64,000 nt of DNA from Dendrolimus kikuchii (GCA_019925095.2 CM034392.1:10559887-10623886), one strand, 5' to 3'. Positions 34,270 to 46,244 are shown, numbered from the stretch's first letter. Notes: generated by a model from the letters alone, not told the origin. Translations and numbers: made by a program.

Positions 34270-34590
34270 GATCACCCAGTAATTACAAGAAAAATGACAT
34301 ACATAGACAGACATCCAGAGAAACCTGACGAAATTATGAGGATTCCGTTTGTGCCATGGGCCTCTAAAAAGTAACCTGTAATACCTGCGTCCCAAAAATT
34401 CCTTTTTTGAAACACTCATAAATTCTCGTTGTATTTCTAGCTAAGTCGGTGCGAAGGACCGTTTTGTTAACTTTTCTTTTAACTAATCTCGCTGAGAGAT
34501 TTTTATTGATTCCAGCTGACTTTGCTGTTAAAAATTTAAACAATTACCTTTATTTTACAACATGGATTTTGAATTAGTTTAATAACTAAG

Positions 34591-34661
34591 GCACAATGTC
34601 CATAGGCGATGGTAACCGCTTTCCATCAAGTGGGCCTGCTGATCTCCTGCAATAAAAAAAA
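34591..34661 (+). repeat. Family A 3' end, plus strand
   Basis: 'aatgtccataggcgatggta' to 'tgcaataaaaaaaa': the A-tail-proximal ~70 bp of family A in plus orientation, heavily 5'-truncated. SINE H follows at once. Confidence 0.75.
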
Positions 34662-34820
34662 CGCGTCTCATTCCAATGACGTGAGTTCGAATCTTGGCTG
34701 AATGTGTATTTACATCACTATAATTATTATAGCACGTGTTGGAAGTGAAGAAAAATATCGAAAGATAACCTGCACATTGAAATTACCAATGTGTGCAACG
34801 CGACAATCTATCTTGGATAA
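34662..34820 (+). mobile_element. tRNA-derived SINE family H, decayed
   Basis: Box B-like 'gagttcgaatcttggctg' near 34683, then 'gataacctgcacattgaaat' and 'ccaatgtgtgcaac', as in the copy at 45221. The head before box B is poorly preserved. Confidence 0.5.
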
Positions 34821-34873
34821 GCTAAACAAATAAAAATAAGCAATAAAATTGCTGCACATAAACGCACAGAGAA

Positions 34874-35077
34874 CAGCCTCTATGGTTGAGCGGGTTAAGC
34901 CTTTGTTGGCTTCCCTCACTGCAACGCAGAGGCTCGGGGTACAGCTCCTGGTATGGTAAATGTCGAAAACGATTTTTTTCCGTCATTTACTATGGTCTGG
35001 ATGTATATTACCCATAACACAAGAGTAACTTGCTTAATTTGGAGATATACGATATGTGTGTTTGTCTACCGATTATC
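34874..35077 (+). mobile_element. tRNA-derived SINE family G, second copy
   Basis: 'cagcctctatggttgagcgg' through 'gtgtgtttgtctaccgatta'. Box B is mutated (ggggtacagctcc), so transcription from it is unlikely. Otherwise it aligns along the whole length with 24198-24420. Confidence 0.7.
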
Positions 35078-35401
35078 AAAATAATATATTAAATATTAAT
35101 AAATATATTGTTGTCATATCGTAGGTTATGTCATTGTAGATAAAAAAGGCAAAAACTAGATATCAAGATGTAAAAGTGGAACATAGTAGTACACTAGTAA
35201 ACACAAATTTATAAATGTAAATATTAATTAAACAGTAGATAAGACATATTTGAAAACAGTATCTAAATATAAATATAACTCAAAACAGATATAGAAATAA
35301 ATAATAAAACCCATAATATTAAAAAAAAGGATAATAAAAAAACAATGAATTAAAAAAAACCCTGACAACCTGTATTGTCAGAGTCATAATATTAACAAGG
35401 A

Positions 35402-35640
35402 CAAACCTCAAACAACCCACAACCAGGTTATAGAGCATCTGCCTGTCTGTAGGGCTACCACCCCTGGTCTAGAATATGCCGCCTTAGCAAGCTTTAGTTG
35501 TGTTCCAGTATTGGTGTCCAAGTTCTAAACCCTTTCCGAAGTCGACAGCAAGTGGGGGGCTGATACAAATGTCCATTAGCGACGGTAACCACTCTCCACC
35601 AGATGTGCTGTTAGTCTGTATATTGCATATATCACGACCA
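35402..35640 (+). repeat. Diverged family A copy, plus strand
   Basis: 'caacccacaaccaggttat', 'gggctaccacccctggtcta' and 'gtccattagcgacggtaacc' follow the minus-strand order of family A with many differences. An old copy or subfamily. Confidence 0.6.
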
Positions 35641-35682
35641 ATGATTCCGTCTATATGAAGCATAGCGATAAACATTATAAAA

Positions 35683-36165
35683 TTCTAAACATGCCGTGTC
35701 TGTACATTGAAGCTATTAAAAAAAAAACAACTGGAACAGACTATATAAACGATGGAAAACACGATGCATTTTTTTTAGATTTCTTTTCTGTTTGTCTGTT
35801 TATTCGGGATTCACGTAAAAATTACTGGACGATTTCTATGCGGTTTTCGCTGATCGACAACTAATTCTTGGACTTAAACTCTGCGCTACTTTTTATCCTG
35901 GGAATCTCACGGGTTTTTTTCTGGGAATGATTTAAAATGCCGAGAAAAAAAATCTAATTCCAATGTAATTTTTTTACTGATCGATAGCAAATCTAATACA
36001 ATAAAATGTGTCATATTTTTATCTCTCGGAAAGTTTCCCGGAAGCGATTTATACTTTTTAGAGTGTTTAAAAATAGCTAGCAATAGCTTGCATTCTTTTT
36101 TAAATGCTACAAGATCCCACGGGAATTTCAAGTCAAGTGTGGACGAAGTCGTGGGCATATCCTAG
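35683..36165 (+). mobile_element. Helitron-like repeat C with CTAG|T end
   Basis: From 'aacattataaaattctaaac' to 'gtcgtgggcatatcctag|t'. Best-preserved 3' end of family C. No coding capacity. Confidence 0.6.
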
Positions 36166-36269
36166 TTCTTAATAACATTATAATCCTGACGTGTTAGTCT
36201 ATAGTTACGAATAAATAAGTTTAAGCAGTTGCACACCAATATAAAAGCGATAATAGCGCTCGTTCTCTA

Positions 36270-36335
36270 TATCGAGAAGGCTTGGGCCCAGCATCGGTAC
36301 ATTAACGGGCTCATATCATTACAACGTGGAAGCGT
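36270..36335 (+). repeat. LINE 3' remnant
   Basis: 'gagaaggcttgggcccagcat' resembles a pol C-terminal EKAWAQQ-like end common in moth LINEs. Only about 60 bp are recognisable. Confidence 0.35.
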
Positions 36336-38907
36336 GGAAGTTTGTCAAAGCATGAAGTTAAACTAGTTAACTTTTGATTAAAGTGAAATTAATTCACTGT
36401 TAACACGCGTCGGTTATGCGAACAATGAAATATTGAAAATTAATCTGCACACCTTCAGGGGGAGGTGCGAAGTTCCTTGTTCAGATAAAATATTCCTTAG
36501 TTATGCTAAACTGTTTTATGTTAATTAAGTTAGTTGTTGTTTGAGCTCTTGATTACGAAGAGTTGTAACTATTTCCGTTCACTACTTAAGGCTAAACCTC
36601 ACTTTTTCTATCTATTTTTAAACGACTTTGTAATTTTATTTATAATTTGAACCTTATAGTCAAATCAAAACTGCATCACCTTTTATAATAAATAATCTTA
36701 AAATTTATACGGAAACGCAAAACAGATTTATTAATTATTGAAAATGTAATTTAATTGAAACTGGTTATATGATATCATGATCTATTGTTTGCATTTGTAG
36801 AGACAATGGACGAAAGAAGATTGACCAAATATTTTACAGTATTATGTATGATAAAAACTGTCATTGGTAAACAACAGTACCCTTACCACGACCGTATTGT
36901 TACGAGCTACACAGGACTCGAATTAAAATGCCGTTGGAATTACTATAGAATTTATTAGAACTATACAAACACGTATAACATAGGTACAAATATAACTAGA
37001 CACTACTAGTACAAACTGCACTATTCAATAACACGCACAAAGTCCGTCACTATATTGCTTGTCGAATGTACGTCTTACTCGTATCGCAATCCTCGCTCGA
37101 CTGCCCCAACCCTCCGTTCTGGCATTCATTTATACTAAACTGTATAATGCCGACAAACGACCGCGTTTACTGAATTATACCGCACACCTGGCAAGCTTCG
37201 ACGCAATGCAATCAATAACAACAAGGATTAGTTCAACACTAATGACGGCCATAAAACAAGTACGATAACAATAGGATGTTTTTCTTAGTTACAAATTCTA
37301 AACACGAAGTAAACAAAAGAACTCCGAATGCAGGAAAGGGAATAAACTGCGTTTTACGACAGTCAGGTGTGCGCATTCCGTTGACGGCATGTAACAGAAT
37401 CAAAGACGTTCAAAACAAAGTATAAGGAAGTAGCACTTCGAACAGACTTGCATATTGAAAAAACGGATGAGATTAGATAAAGCGAAAGATTTGTCTCAAG
37501 ATTATAAAGATAATTGTCTGTTCATTACTTTTGATATGATTTTAAAACCATAAAGTATAAAAATACACTATATAGTCAGGCCTTAACTAGGAAAGAGGAA
37601 GCATGTTAATCGTCTATGACGTGTAGCCTTAATCACAGCTATAAAACTTTTCCAAGAGTTTATTCATCACCAGATCAGGTGTAAATGAAATGAAAAATGA
37701 AACACTCAAGCATCTCTTTTCATCCGATTAAAGTTTGGTAAGTGTAAAAATAGACTATTCAGTAGATGGAACAAACTAGTACATTAGAGTTAGGGAAGCC
37801 ACATAGCGGATGTGTTGCAATTGTACGGAGTTAGCGAACGTCTAGTTAACCTCTTAAATACCGAACGTTTCTATTGAAAGACTTAAGTTTAGAAAAGTAA
37901 AGAGAAAAATATAAAAAAATATTCACAAAGCTATAAATAATAATTCAGGAGATAAACACATTGCATGCATACACGCAAACTAAGCAATCACTCTTGTTTT
38001 ATATGTAACATATAATGCATAATTTTGGGATTAATCCCAAATTCCCAGATTCGTTATTTGCTCTGGGTAAATAACGAATAAATCGTTAAGGAAATTTACG
38101 TTGTCAAAAATTTAAAACAGATACTAGTCAAATACAGTCAATCAAAAACTTATCTAATAAATTAGGTTTACTATTCGAATACCTTATGAATCCCATAGTT
38201 GTGAAGACAGAAACCTTAAGAACTAGTAGCTCTAGTTCTCAAGCCAAAAGTTTTAAACAAAATTTTCGTTCACACACTCATCTGTAAAATGTTAATTATT
38301 GACTCACTATACATAGGGAGCTATCGGTATAAAATAACTACGAACAAAGCCATAAAATGATTCATGTATTCTTTTCAGAAAGCTTTTTTGCTTTTTATCT
38401 TCAATCAAATATTCAATAAAATAATAAGAAATTTGCATTTCTGCTTTTGATGTGAAACTAAACTGAAAGAACTGTATGCAGTAACAAATCAGTAGGCGAA
38501 GGTCAAGTTTATGCAACCATTTTAAAAAAGAGATAAAAATCTCGGTGTTAATTCGGACGAAGGTTAGAATTTTTGTTTGTCTTTCTGTGTGCCTTTTAGA
38601 ATATCATGTGAAAACTACTAAACGTATTTAAATGAAATTAAACGCAGAGCTTGCTTATATCGGGGTCGATTTTGATGAAAACTAAAGCGGTATGATTAGG
38701 TTTGTGAAAAATTAATTACTCTGGTCAGGAATCTAATTGACTGATTTTGAGAAAAAACGTATAGTGTATTATTACACCAGCCCAACGTGTAGCTTGTAAC
38801 GATCAATTTCTATGAAGAAATGTCAATCATCAATCTAAAGGTGTGGGGCGCTTATAGCCGACTGTTAATATGATTCGATTTATATGAACTGTATGTGAGA
38901 GATATGA
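36336..38907. other. 2.6-kb tract without recognised genes
   Basis: AT-rich sequence with frames of at most 69 codons. At 36897-37270 a TG...CA-bounded stretch was considered as a solo LTR, but the flanks do not match. A Helitron-like phrase occurs at about 38570-38700. Confidence 0.3.
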
Positions 38908-40122
38908 CCTAGATCCGGTAAATATGCATAAACGCGGAACTTGAAAATTACGCATTTTTTTATATTCAAAGACATACGACATATGGTTTGCTATGGTATA
39001 ATAACGACACTAAAATCATCGGTAAGCCATAATTTAGACAAAAAATTAATAAACATTAAAATGAATTACGAAATACGTACATTATATCGATAGAAATAAT
39101 GTTCAATTTTAGCGTGACGACTTGCCTATTAATTTTAATAAAAACACAATTACTTTAATTTTGGGATTAGTCTGCAAATGTATCTATCATATATGACATG
39201 ATCAAAATAATTAATAATTTTAAAATCAAATATTACGGCATTGCTAAAAAACCACGATATTTTGTAATTTGTAAGTAAAACCTCAGATTAAATTATTAAT
39301 CTGAATATTAATTCAGAGAATGTTTTTACCTCACTTTGCTAAATGTCAGGCAAAGGAACTAGATCCATACAGCATGAATATCAATATTATTCATTCAAAC
39401 TGAACATTTTTGAATGACAGGAAAATACAGAATTTTAGATTTTTCACATTATTGTGATTAAGATAATTATTATATTTTTGTAGTTGGTATATATAATTAC
39501 CGACAACACTCAATAACAATGTTAGACAAACAATATATAGATGTGAGGAGTGTTCGAAAGTGACAAGGACAGTGGGTTAGATTAGGTTATATGCAGACCA
39601 ATGCCCACGAGCCGAACGAGCGTAGCGAGCGTGCCGCGACAGCGGCCGGCGAGTGGCAGAACCGACTTTAACTTTTGTTTAAATTATCAACGAATAAATG
39701 GAAACCAGTCGGTTCTGGCTTTGATCTAAAGATAACCTAACCTAACCCACTGTCCTTGTCACTGGTTACACCTTCGACCACCCCTCACACCTATACTTTG
39801 TTCTGCTAACATTGGTCTTGCATATAGTCGATAATTATATAGGTATATACAAACTACAAAAATATAGTTACAATAATGTGAAAAATCTAAACTTTCATAC
39901 TTTCATGTCATTCAATGATCTTCAAATTGTTTGAATAATATTGATATTCATGTTGTATGGATTTAGTGTATTTGCCTAACAAGTAGCAAAGTGAAGTAAA
40001 AACTTTGCCTCTTAATATTATTCATCTGAGGTTTCACCTACAAATTACAAAATATGGTGTTTTTTTAGCAATGCCGTAATAGTTGATTTTATAATGATTA
40101 ATTATTTTACTCATGTCATATA

Positions 40123-41410
40123 TATTAGGTTGGGGAAAAAGTTTCTTCGCATTTTATATAAAAATTCTAAAGGTTTTTTTATAAAGTTTATTTACATTTG
40201 ACTAAAGTATGTAGGTGCCATTTTGTTGGATAACTTTTTGCCATCTTGTAGGTAGGGACGTGATCCCATTGCTATAAAAATTTTGGGGCTTCTGATCAAA
40301 AAACTGCGACAAGTGGTTTTGTCAGTCCTCTCGTGATGTTAACCTGACACTGAATAAGGAATTCTGCAGAAACCGAAACAGGTGAAAATCTGAAGGTGCA
40401 AGGTCAGGACTATACGGCGGATGATTAACACCTCCCAGCCAAACTCTCGTAATTTTTGCTAAGTGGCTAAAGATGTGTGAGGTCTAGCGTTATCATGGTG
40501 AAAAACCACACCCCTACTGTTGATTAATTCCGGCCGCTTTCTTTCAACTTTTTGCTTTAATCTCATCAGTTGTTCGCAGTACAGTTCAGAATCGATGGTC
40601 CTGCCAGGCGGTAACAGCTCATAATGAATAATGCCCTTCCAATCCCACCATACACACAGCATCACCTTGTTGCGAGTTAACCCGGGATTCGCCACAGTCT
40701 GTGAAGCCTGACCGGCCTTTGACCACGATCTTTTTCGCACGTTCTTGTCGTACGTGATCCACTTTTCATCACCAGTTATCAGCTTCTTCAAAAATGGGTC
40801 GGTTTCATTACGTCGTAATAAAGAATCACAAATGAGTACACGGTTCATTGGGTTTCTTTCAGTGAGCTCATGAGGCACCCAAATATTGGGCTTTTTTGTG
40901 TACCCAACTTTTTACAAATGCGCCAAAACCGTTTTGTGATCAATTCCCAATTCTCCACCTACATCGTAACTATTAATATGCCGATCTAGCTCCACTTTTT
41001 CAAAAATGGCATCAATTTTGTCCGTAACAGGGCGACCAGAGCGACGTGCATCTTTGATATCAAAATTTCCGGATTGAAAACACTTAAACCAAATTTGCGC
41101 TACTCTCACAGATACTGCATTAGGTCCATAAACATTACAATTTGTTTTCGCGGCTTGGGTTGCATTTTTACCTTTTTTGTAGTAAAATTTTAAAATGTAT
41201 CGAATTTCTTCATTAGATTCACTCATTTTAACAATAAGAAAAACAAATGAAAATCACACATTTTCCTAATTTGAATTTGGAATTGTCTTCTTTAAAATTA
41301 ATACTTTTTAATGATACCAAAATCACCCAGATACAAATGGTATAGCCAAAGAGATCTTATTACAAGTTCATACATACTATATGCAAAAAGAATTTTTCCC
41401 CAACCTATTA
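40123..41410 (-). mobile_element. Mariner transposon inserted in foldback arm
   Basis: Terminal inverted repeats start 'ttaggttggggaaaaag' at 40125 and 'ataggttggggaaaaat' (reverse strand) at 41408. Fifteen bases, taggttggggaaaaa, are shared, and decaying similarity continues inward. The flanks are TA at 40123-40124 and 41409-41410. Length is 1284 bp, normal for mariner. The left foldback arm shows the uninterrupted equivalent of the target near 39185, so the mariner came second. Confidence 0.9.
40202..41226 (-). pseudogene. Mariner transposase (DD34D), inactivated
   Basis: Starts at 41226 with MSESNEEIRYILKFYYKKG and ends at the stop 40202-40204, about 341 residues, the usual size. The N-terminal helix-turn-helix region contains IWFKCFQSGNFD and a GRP linker. 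The WVPHELTERN motif is present at about 40880. Catalytic aspartates are visible in TGDEKW, HHDNARPH and SPDLAPSD; the second and third are separated by 34 residues. It is dead: in-frame stops at 40912-40914 (after VLAHL), 40459-40461 (after SLAT) and 40322-40324, and a one-base loss near 40435-40440. All domains are present, so decay is by point mutation. Confidence 0.92.
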
Positions 41411-41675
41411 TTACATTTACAGACAAATCCCGAAATTAAATAAGTGATTGTATTTTTATCACAACTAGGTGAGTCGAGACGCTAAAATTGAACACTATTT
41501 TTATTTATATGACGCAGGTTTTTAACGTAATTAATTGAATTTTTTTTTTTTTTTTTTACCTAAATGACGGGTTTCCGATAATTTTAGTATCCTTATTATA
41601 CCATAGCAAACCATATTTATAGTCTTTAAATACAAAAAACGCTTCAGGTTCCGCGTTTATGCATACCCTAGATCC

Positions 41676-42644
41676 TTGCGCTAGAAAAGTAGAAGCTCCA
41701 CCAACCTTGAGATCCACCCTCTCCTGGCTCGGTTCAGGTTACACACAGAAACAGCACACGGGACTATGGTTTCACTTGAGAACGATCACTTTGTACACAG
41801 ATTAGGTCTTAAAAGTTATTGGCATTTCAATTTACAAAAAGAGATGACGCACGGCGCGATTTTGTTGAACGATGATTGCGAGTGTCCAAAAAAATGGCCC
41901 CTACCCTGCTGTGCATTGGCCGTCACTTCACACAGAAAGAGGGTAGACAGCAAAATTCTTGGAGCGATATTATACCTACTTCACTAGGCAAAGACCGAAC
42001 AAAAGGACTATTATATTTTAGAAAACTGTCTGTTCATTTCTAAAGCATGATCAAACAAACTTACTTTTGTATAAAACGAATCTTTTTAACCAGAATAATA
42101 AAGTAACAATCTCTAAAATTCGTTTCTTTTAACAAGTACAGTTAACAAAATTAAGACGCGTTAAAGCTCATTTCTCAAAACCAATTTCATAGAGTGAGTC
42201 AATTTAAAGAGCGGAAATTGCTTCATTTAACGCCACTGCTGACAAAATAGGCCTTAAATGTCCACGTATTTCTTATGGGCCCATCTTCAAAGACTCATTT
42301 ACTTAGTATTGAAATAATTTAGGCACATAATAGAATAATTTTTAAAAGTCACTTTTAACTTGGATTTTGTTGATATTTTTGTATTTCTGTAACAATTACA
42401 CATAATTGAAAAGAATTATATGACTGTTTAGTTAAAACTTTATATTCTAGGTGTCTTAGAGATAAAGCGAAAACCGCTACCCATATATTTAATTCTGTTT
42501 GCTCATCCGTCACTTTGTATGTCACAACTATTTTACTTAGAGACTATGGACGTATACAGCCGGTGTCTATCTAGGATCTCCTTCGTCCCTATCTTCATGT
42601 AAACAAATAGTATGCCGTCTTTGTTCATTCAAGATGAAATGATA
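41676..42644. other. AT-rich tract, no gene recognised
   Basis: A 73-codon frame at 41766-41987 has no familiar motif. No repeat family was recognised. Confidence 0.3.
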
Positions 42645-42800
42645 GGTTTCACATATCGACAATCTTAATACGCCTATTTTCTCGTTGTGATTTCCTTGGC
42701 CTTTAATGAATAACAATATGCTCGTTAAATCTGAAAATTTTCAAAATATTCATAGTCCAGAGCTAGAATTCGAAGCAGCGTCATTTTCATATTGCAGGAG
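42645..42800 (-). mobile_element. Decayed SINE family H, minus strand
   Basis: 'aacaatatgctcgttaaatc' and 'gtccagagctagaattcgaa' follow the minus-strand SINE at 9675 in order and spacing. Strongly diverged. Confidence 0.4.
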
Positions 42801-43831
42801 TAGACATTATAAAAACTAGATGATATCGAAGAGTGTAGTTGAATTACTAGACCGGCGCCATCCCCTATATATACAAGACAGTGTGGTAAACAATGGTATC
42901 GATTTAAATGAAAGTAAATAAGAGATAACTGTAACTAATTCATATTCACTTTATTCGTTTAACAAGCGAAAAAGGCGCTCGTAGACCGTAGAGGACCGCA
43001 ACCTGTCTATCCCGGGTTAGTATTTTGTTGTTTGTCTACGCACCGTGAAATTATTCTTCGCGCCTCCACTGTTTTCCGTCCTTGTCCTACAGCTCAGACG
43101 TCTTCACGCGTGCTGGTTTTTCGACTTGAGTGCGCTTGAACGAATGCATACAGCCAGTATTATCCGGCGAAATCAAGGATTTCGGCTCTCGGGAACAGAA
43201 CATTCGGAGCCGTGTAGTTTCTGAATCTACAGCGTTTTATATAAATAGTCTTGCAGTTTACTTAGTTACGCAAACAAGTTCGATTTGCTGATTAAACTGA
43301 TCTATTTTTATTTGTTACGTTTTAATCATTCTGATATGACGCTGTAAGACTTAAAAAACACTTTCAACAAAAAGTTGTTTCGTAAAATTTCTTTTTTCTT
43401 TCTGGGATTTCTTTGACAAATTAAATAAACAATATAAGTTCGTCACCTCCGAGACTCTTCACTGTGTAAAATCCGCCCCTAAGCAGTATAGGAGTACGCT
43501 AATCCACGAAGGTCAGAAAAAATGTGTATGCGGCACCTCAGAGGTTCGAGCTGGAGGCCTTGGTAGAGCGGATTCACTGAGTAGTTTTGTTGAGACCATG
43601 TTGCACAGCGAAGATCACTAGGGGTGACAATGGCTTTCTGCGAGACGGTAATGTCTCCCAAAGAGGCTGCCGAACGATTGAGGGAGAGAGGTGCGCATGC
43701 GACTCGCAGGCGCTGACGTCAGTCCGGTGTCCGGAGGCGCAGGTATGCGCAAAATCTCGTCTCGTGATTCAATTACAGGGGTCCATCAGCATTTAGGGAT
43801 GAGATGGATCTATCCTATATATAGATATATG
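42801..43831. other. Mixed-composition tract, unassigned
   Basis: 42960-43250 and 43540-43770 are richer in GC than the surroundings. The open frames here have no recognisable domain. The segment directly precedes the LINE remnant and could be an unrecognised 5' part of it or another element. Confidence 0.25.
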
Positions 43832-44705
43832 TCCAATGCGCGAGATAACAGGGCCCAGATCCAGTTGCACAGAGAGACGATGTTCGAACCACTGAACGTA
43901 TCCTTCCAGGCAGTCTCCGAATGGAGTGATGCAAACTTGGTTATGTTCAATGCCTCCAAAACCCAAGCGTGTCTATTCTCCGCAAAACCGAGTCTATTTG
44001 ATCTAACTCCCACTTTCAGGGGTGTGTCCATTACATTGACTGATAGACTCCAGTTTCTGGGCATCTCTTTGACTCCAACACTTAGTTTTGGCACGTACAT
44101 AGAGTCTTTAGCGCAAGTGGCGGCCAAAAAGCTGTGTGTACTCGCAAAGGTGAGAGAGTACTTCACGTCGGAACAACTGCTAAACTTATATCAAGCACAA
44201 GTTCGGTCCTGCATCGAATACTGTTCTCATCTCTGGGACGGATCAGCGAAATACCAGCTCGAGGCGTTGGAATCAATTGAGAAAAGAGCCAGGAAGCTGG
44301 TCGGCAATGATCGTCTTTTTTATGCTCGACTTCAGAATCTAGAGCATAGACGCAAAGTCGTGGGGCTGACTGTCTTCTATCGGATACATTTCGGGAGTGT
44401 TCCTTAGAATAGCACGAGCTGATTCCTCCATCTCCATTTTACCATCGGACAACCAGACGCACCGGTTTGCGCCACCGTTACATGGTGGAAATACCACCAC
44501 CAAGCGTTTCGCTTCATCTTTTCTGGGGCGCACTGCCGAAGAGTGGAATAATTTGCCCGAGTCTGTTTTTCCTGATAAATACAATCTTTAAGTCTTCAAG
44601 TCACGAGTGAATAGGTATCTTCTAGGTAAGCGTGCTCCATCCTAGACTGCGTCATCACTAAACATCAGGTGAGGCAGTGGTCAAACGCAAACCACTTCCA
44701 CTAAA
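43832..44705 (+). pseudogene. CR1/Jockey-like LINE, RT thumb to 3' end
   Basis: From about 43832 one frame encodes the region after the RT palm: MFNASKTQACLFS, LGISLTPTLSFGTYIE, VREYFTSEQLLNLYQAQVRS and IEYCSHLWDGSAKYQLEALE. It loses frame near 44390, has a stop at 44410-44412 before [16 protein letters not shown], shifts again near 44480 to [20 protein letters not shown], and has a stop at 44589-44591. It then continues into the VNRYLLGK end and an A-run at about 44703. The catalytic YADD box and endonuclease are absent. It is the longest copy of the family seen at 2660, 6651 and 9453. Confidence 0.85.
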
Positions 44706-44745
44706 AAAACCTTTGTTGGTGAATTGGGTCACTCTTCTCCGCGCA

Positions 44746-44952
44746 TCAAGGCCTGAATAACCTGGGATGTTTCGGCTTTGATGCACGGATGAACATGGGT
44801 GTAACTACGTTAGAAACCTCATTTTCTTCCACCTCAAGCGCGAGCACATGGGACGCAGGTTCAGGTTTAGTGGAGTAGTTGAGAATATCCTTATCAGAGT
44901 CCCACACAAGCCGTGCGACCCTTAATCTCGCCGCGTAAGGTCTAACCCCCAC
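44746..44952 (-). other. 68-codon frame next to LINE, unassigned
   Basis: The minus strand encodes a frame with LRVARLVWDSDKDILNYS and HVLALEVEENEVSNV. Its composition is closer to coding sequence than the flanks. I do not recognise a family. It may be a fragment of an element protein or of a host exon. Confidence 0.2.
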
Positions 44953-45220
44953 AAAGGGCTAGGTATTGTACGAAATGTATTCCCCTACGTCGTCAAAAAA
45001 AAGCGAGTGTAAAATGTGGCAGGGTATACGAAACATACGAGGGTTTTTTAACTTATGGGTCCAATGCCTTCAGCATAGGCAGCGCGGAAGTAGAAATCAG
45101 ATTAGCGGTTAATCGTAGATCTTGTCACTTATTTACATAGGGCCAGATGTGGCGAAAAGAAAATAAATAAAAAGGCAAAATGACCAAATAGTTCGGTGTT
45201 AAGAATCTGCTGCAAGAAAG

Positions 45221-45521
45221 TCATGGTAGCGTAATGACTAGCGCACGCGTCCATAACTCAAAGGGCGTGGGTTCGATCCTGGCCGGTACGCATGCACCAC
45301 TTAGTCAGTTTTCTGATCTAATGTGCATATTGTTACAATTACCACATACTAACAACGGTAAAGGAAAACATCGTGATGCAACCTGCACATCAAGATAACT
45401 GATGTGTCAAACCCAAGCTGCCTTGGACAAGCGTGGCGGGTATACTGTCCGTTTCCCCTATAATGGGTGGCCCGAGCCTAGCAGTGAAACATTTATGGGC
45501 TGATATTATTATTATATTATT
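45221..45521 (+). mobile_element. tRNA-derived SINE family H
   Basis: The head has a box A-like 'tagcgtaatgactagcgc' and box B GGTTCGATCC at 45270-45279. The body contains 'caacctgcacatcaagataa' and 'gtccgtttcccctataatgg', and the tail is (ATT)n. Full-length reference for copies at 9675 (minus), 34662, 42645 (minus) and 60352. It extends ~220 bp beyond the tRNA-like part, so it is a SINE and not a tRNA gene. Confidence 0.75.
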
Positions 45522-46189
45522 AACACTCTGCTTGGACTGACTATTTGATTTTCTGTATAGTAAAGCACGACTTCACGCATTATTGTAGAAGTTTTGTACA
45601 TTTGTGGAGTTAAATAAGTATCTAAATAAATTCTTTAAAACGATTTATTACAGTGAGCATTGTTCTCTAAAAAGAAAACTTTTACTGTTGGAGACGCTGA
45701 TAAACAAACGATCCAACTTTTTACGCAAATAAAGAACGTTAAGACTGTATCCCTTTGTAAATGTTAGAGATATTTAGATAAATAACGTGACAATACCTAC
45801 ATTTATACACGGTGTAGAATATGCTTATTTTATAATATTTAATTTCCTTATTTTCTCCTATATAAGTATTTATTTTAAACCTTCCTCCATGACTTTTATC
45901 ACACGAAGTTCAGCTTTGTACGACTGAAATTCTACTTAATCATAAAATAACTTAGTCGTCTGCTTTACATTCTGTAACAACATGCTTTTTTCTGAATGGT
46001 TTTATTTCTGAATATATTGTGTTGAGTTTAAAATCCAAAAAGTCATTAAATAAAGGACCATTTCACAGAGGTCGAATCATAAAGACCGCACAGTTTACTT
46101 TTCCAATCGATTGAAATCACATTAAGACGAGAGCAAGTAACGGAAATATATTTACCTTACCGAGAATCTACCCTGAAACCTCTACAACC
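45522..46189. other. AT-rich tract, nothing recognised
   Basis: No element or exon was recognised. Confidence 0.3.
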
Positions 46190-46244
46190 AGAGAGGTAAG
46201 CAACCGACGTGGACGGTCACATGGCTTCACCAAGAGTCTTTATG

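Larger units (their letters stand above)
38917..41667. mobile_element. Foldback element with ~700-bp inverted arms
   Basis: The left arm (38917-39667) and right arm (39707-41667, less the mariner) are reverse complements along almost their whole length with roughly 15-25% divergence. Examples are 'atgcataaacgcggaac' at both outer ends, 'gtttgctatggtataataa' in both arms and 'gacaaggacagtgggtta' near the centre. The loop is about 39 nt, preceded on the left only by a GC-rich 60-bp insert (39600-39660). Without the mariner the element is about 1.47 kb. No coding frame was recognised in the arms. Long-arm foldbacks occur in the P/Galileo and Mutator groups; which group applies here is open. Confidence 0.75.
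38909..41675. repeat. 8-9 bp target-site duplication of foldback
   Basis: cctagatcc is present at 38908-38916 and 41667-41675. If the element ends are taken as GG...CC, the duplication is the 8-mer ctagatcc (38909-38916 and 41668-41675). An 8-9 bp duplication fits hAT, P-like or Mutator-like elements and excludes Tc1/mariner or PIF/Harbinger. Confidence 0.7.

Noticed and set aside
36897..37270. Solo LTR (TGTTACG...ATAACA)
   Set aside because: The flanks show no 4-6 bp duplication and no second copy was found in the window.
45221..45300. tRNA gene
   Set aside because: Same reasoning: a tRNA-like head of a ~300-bp SINE with several copies in the window.
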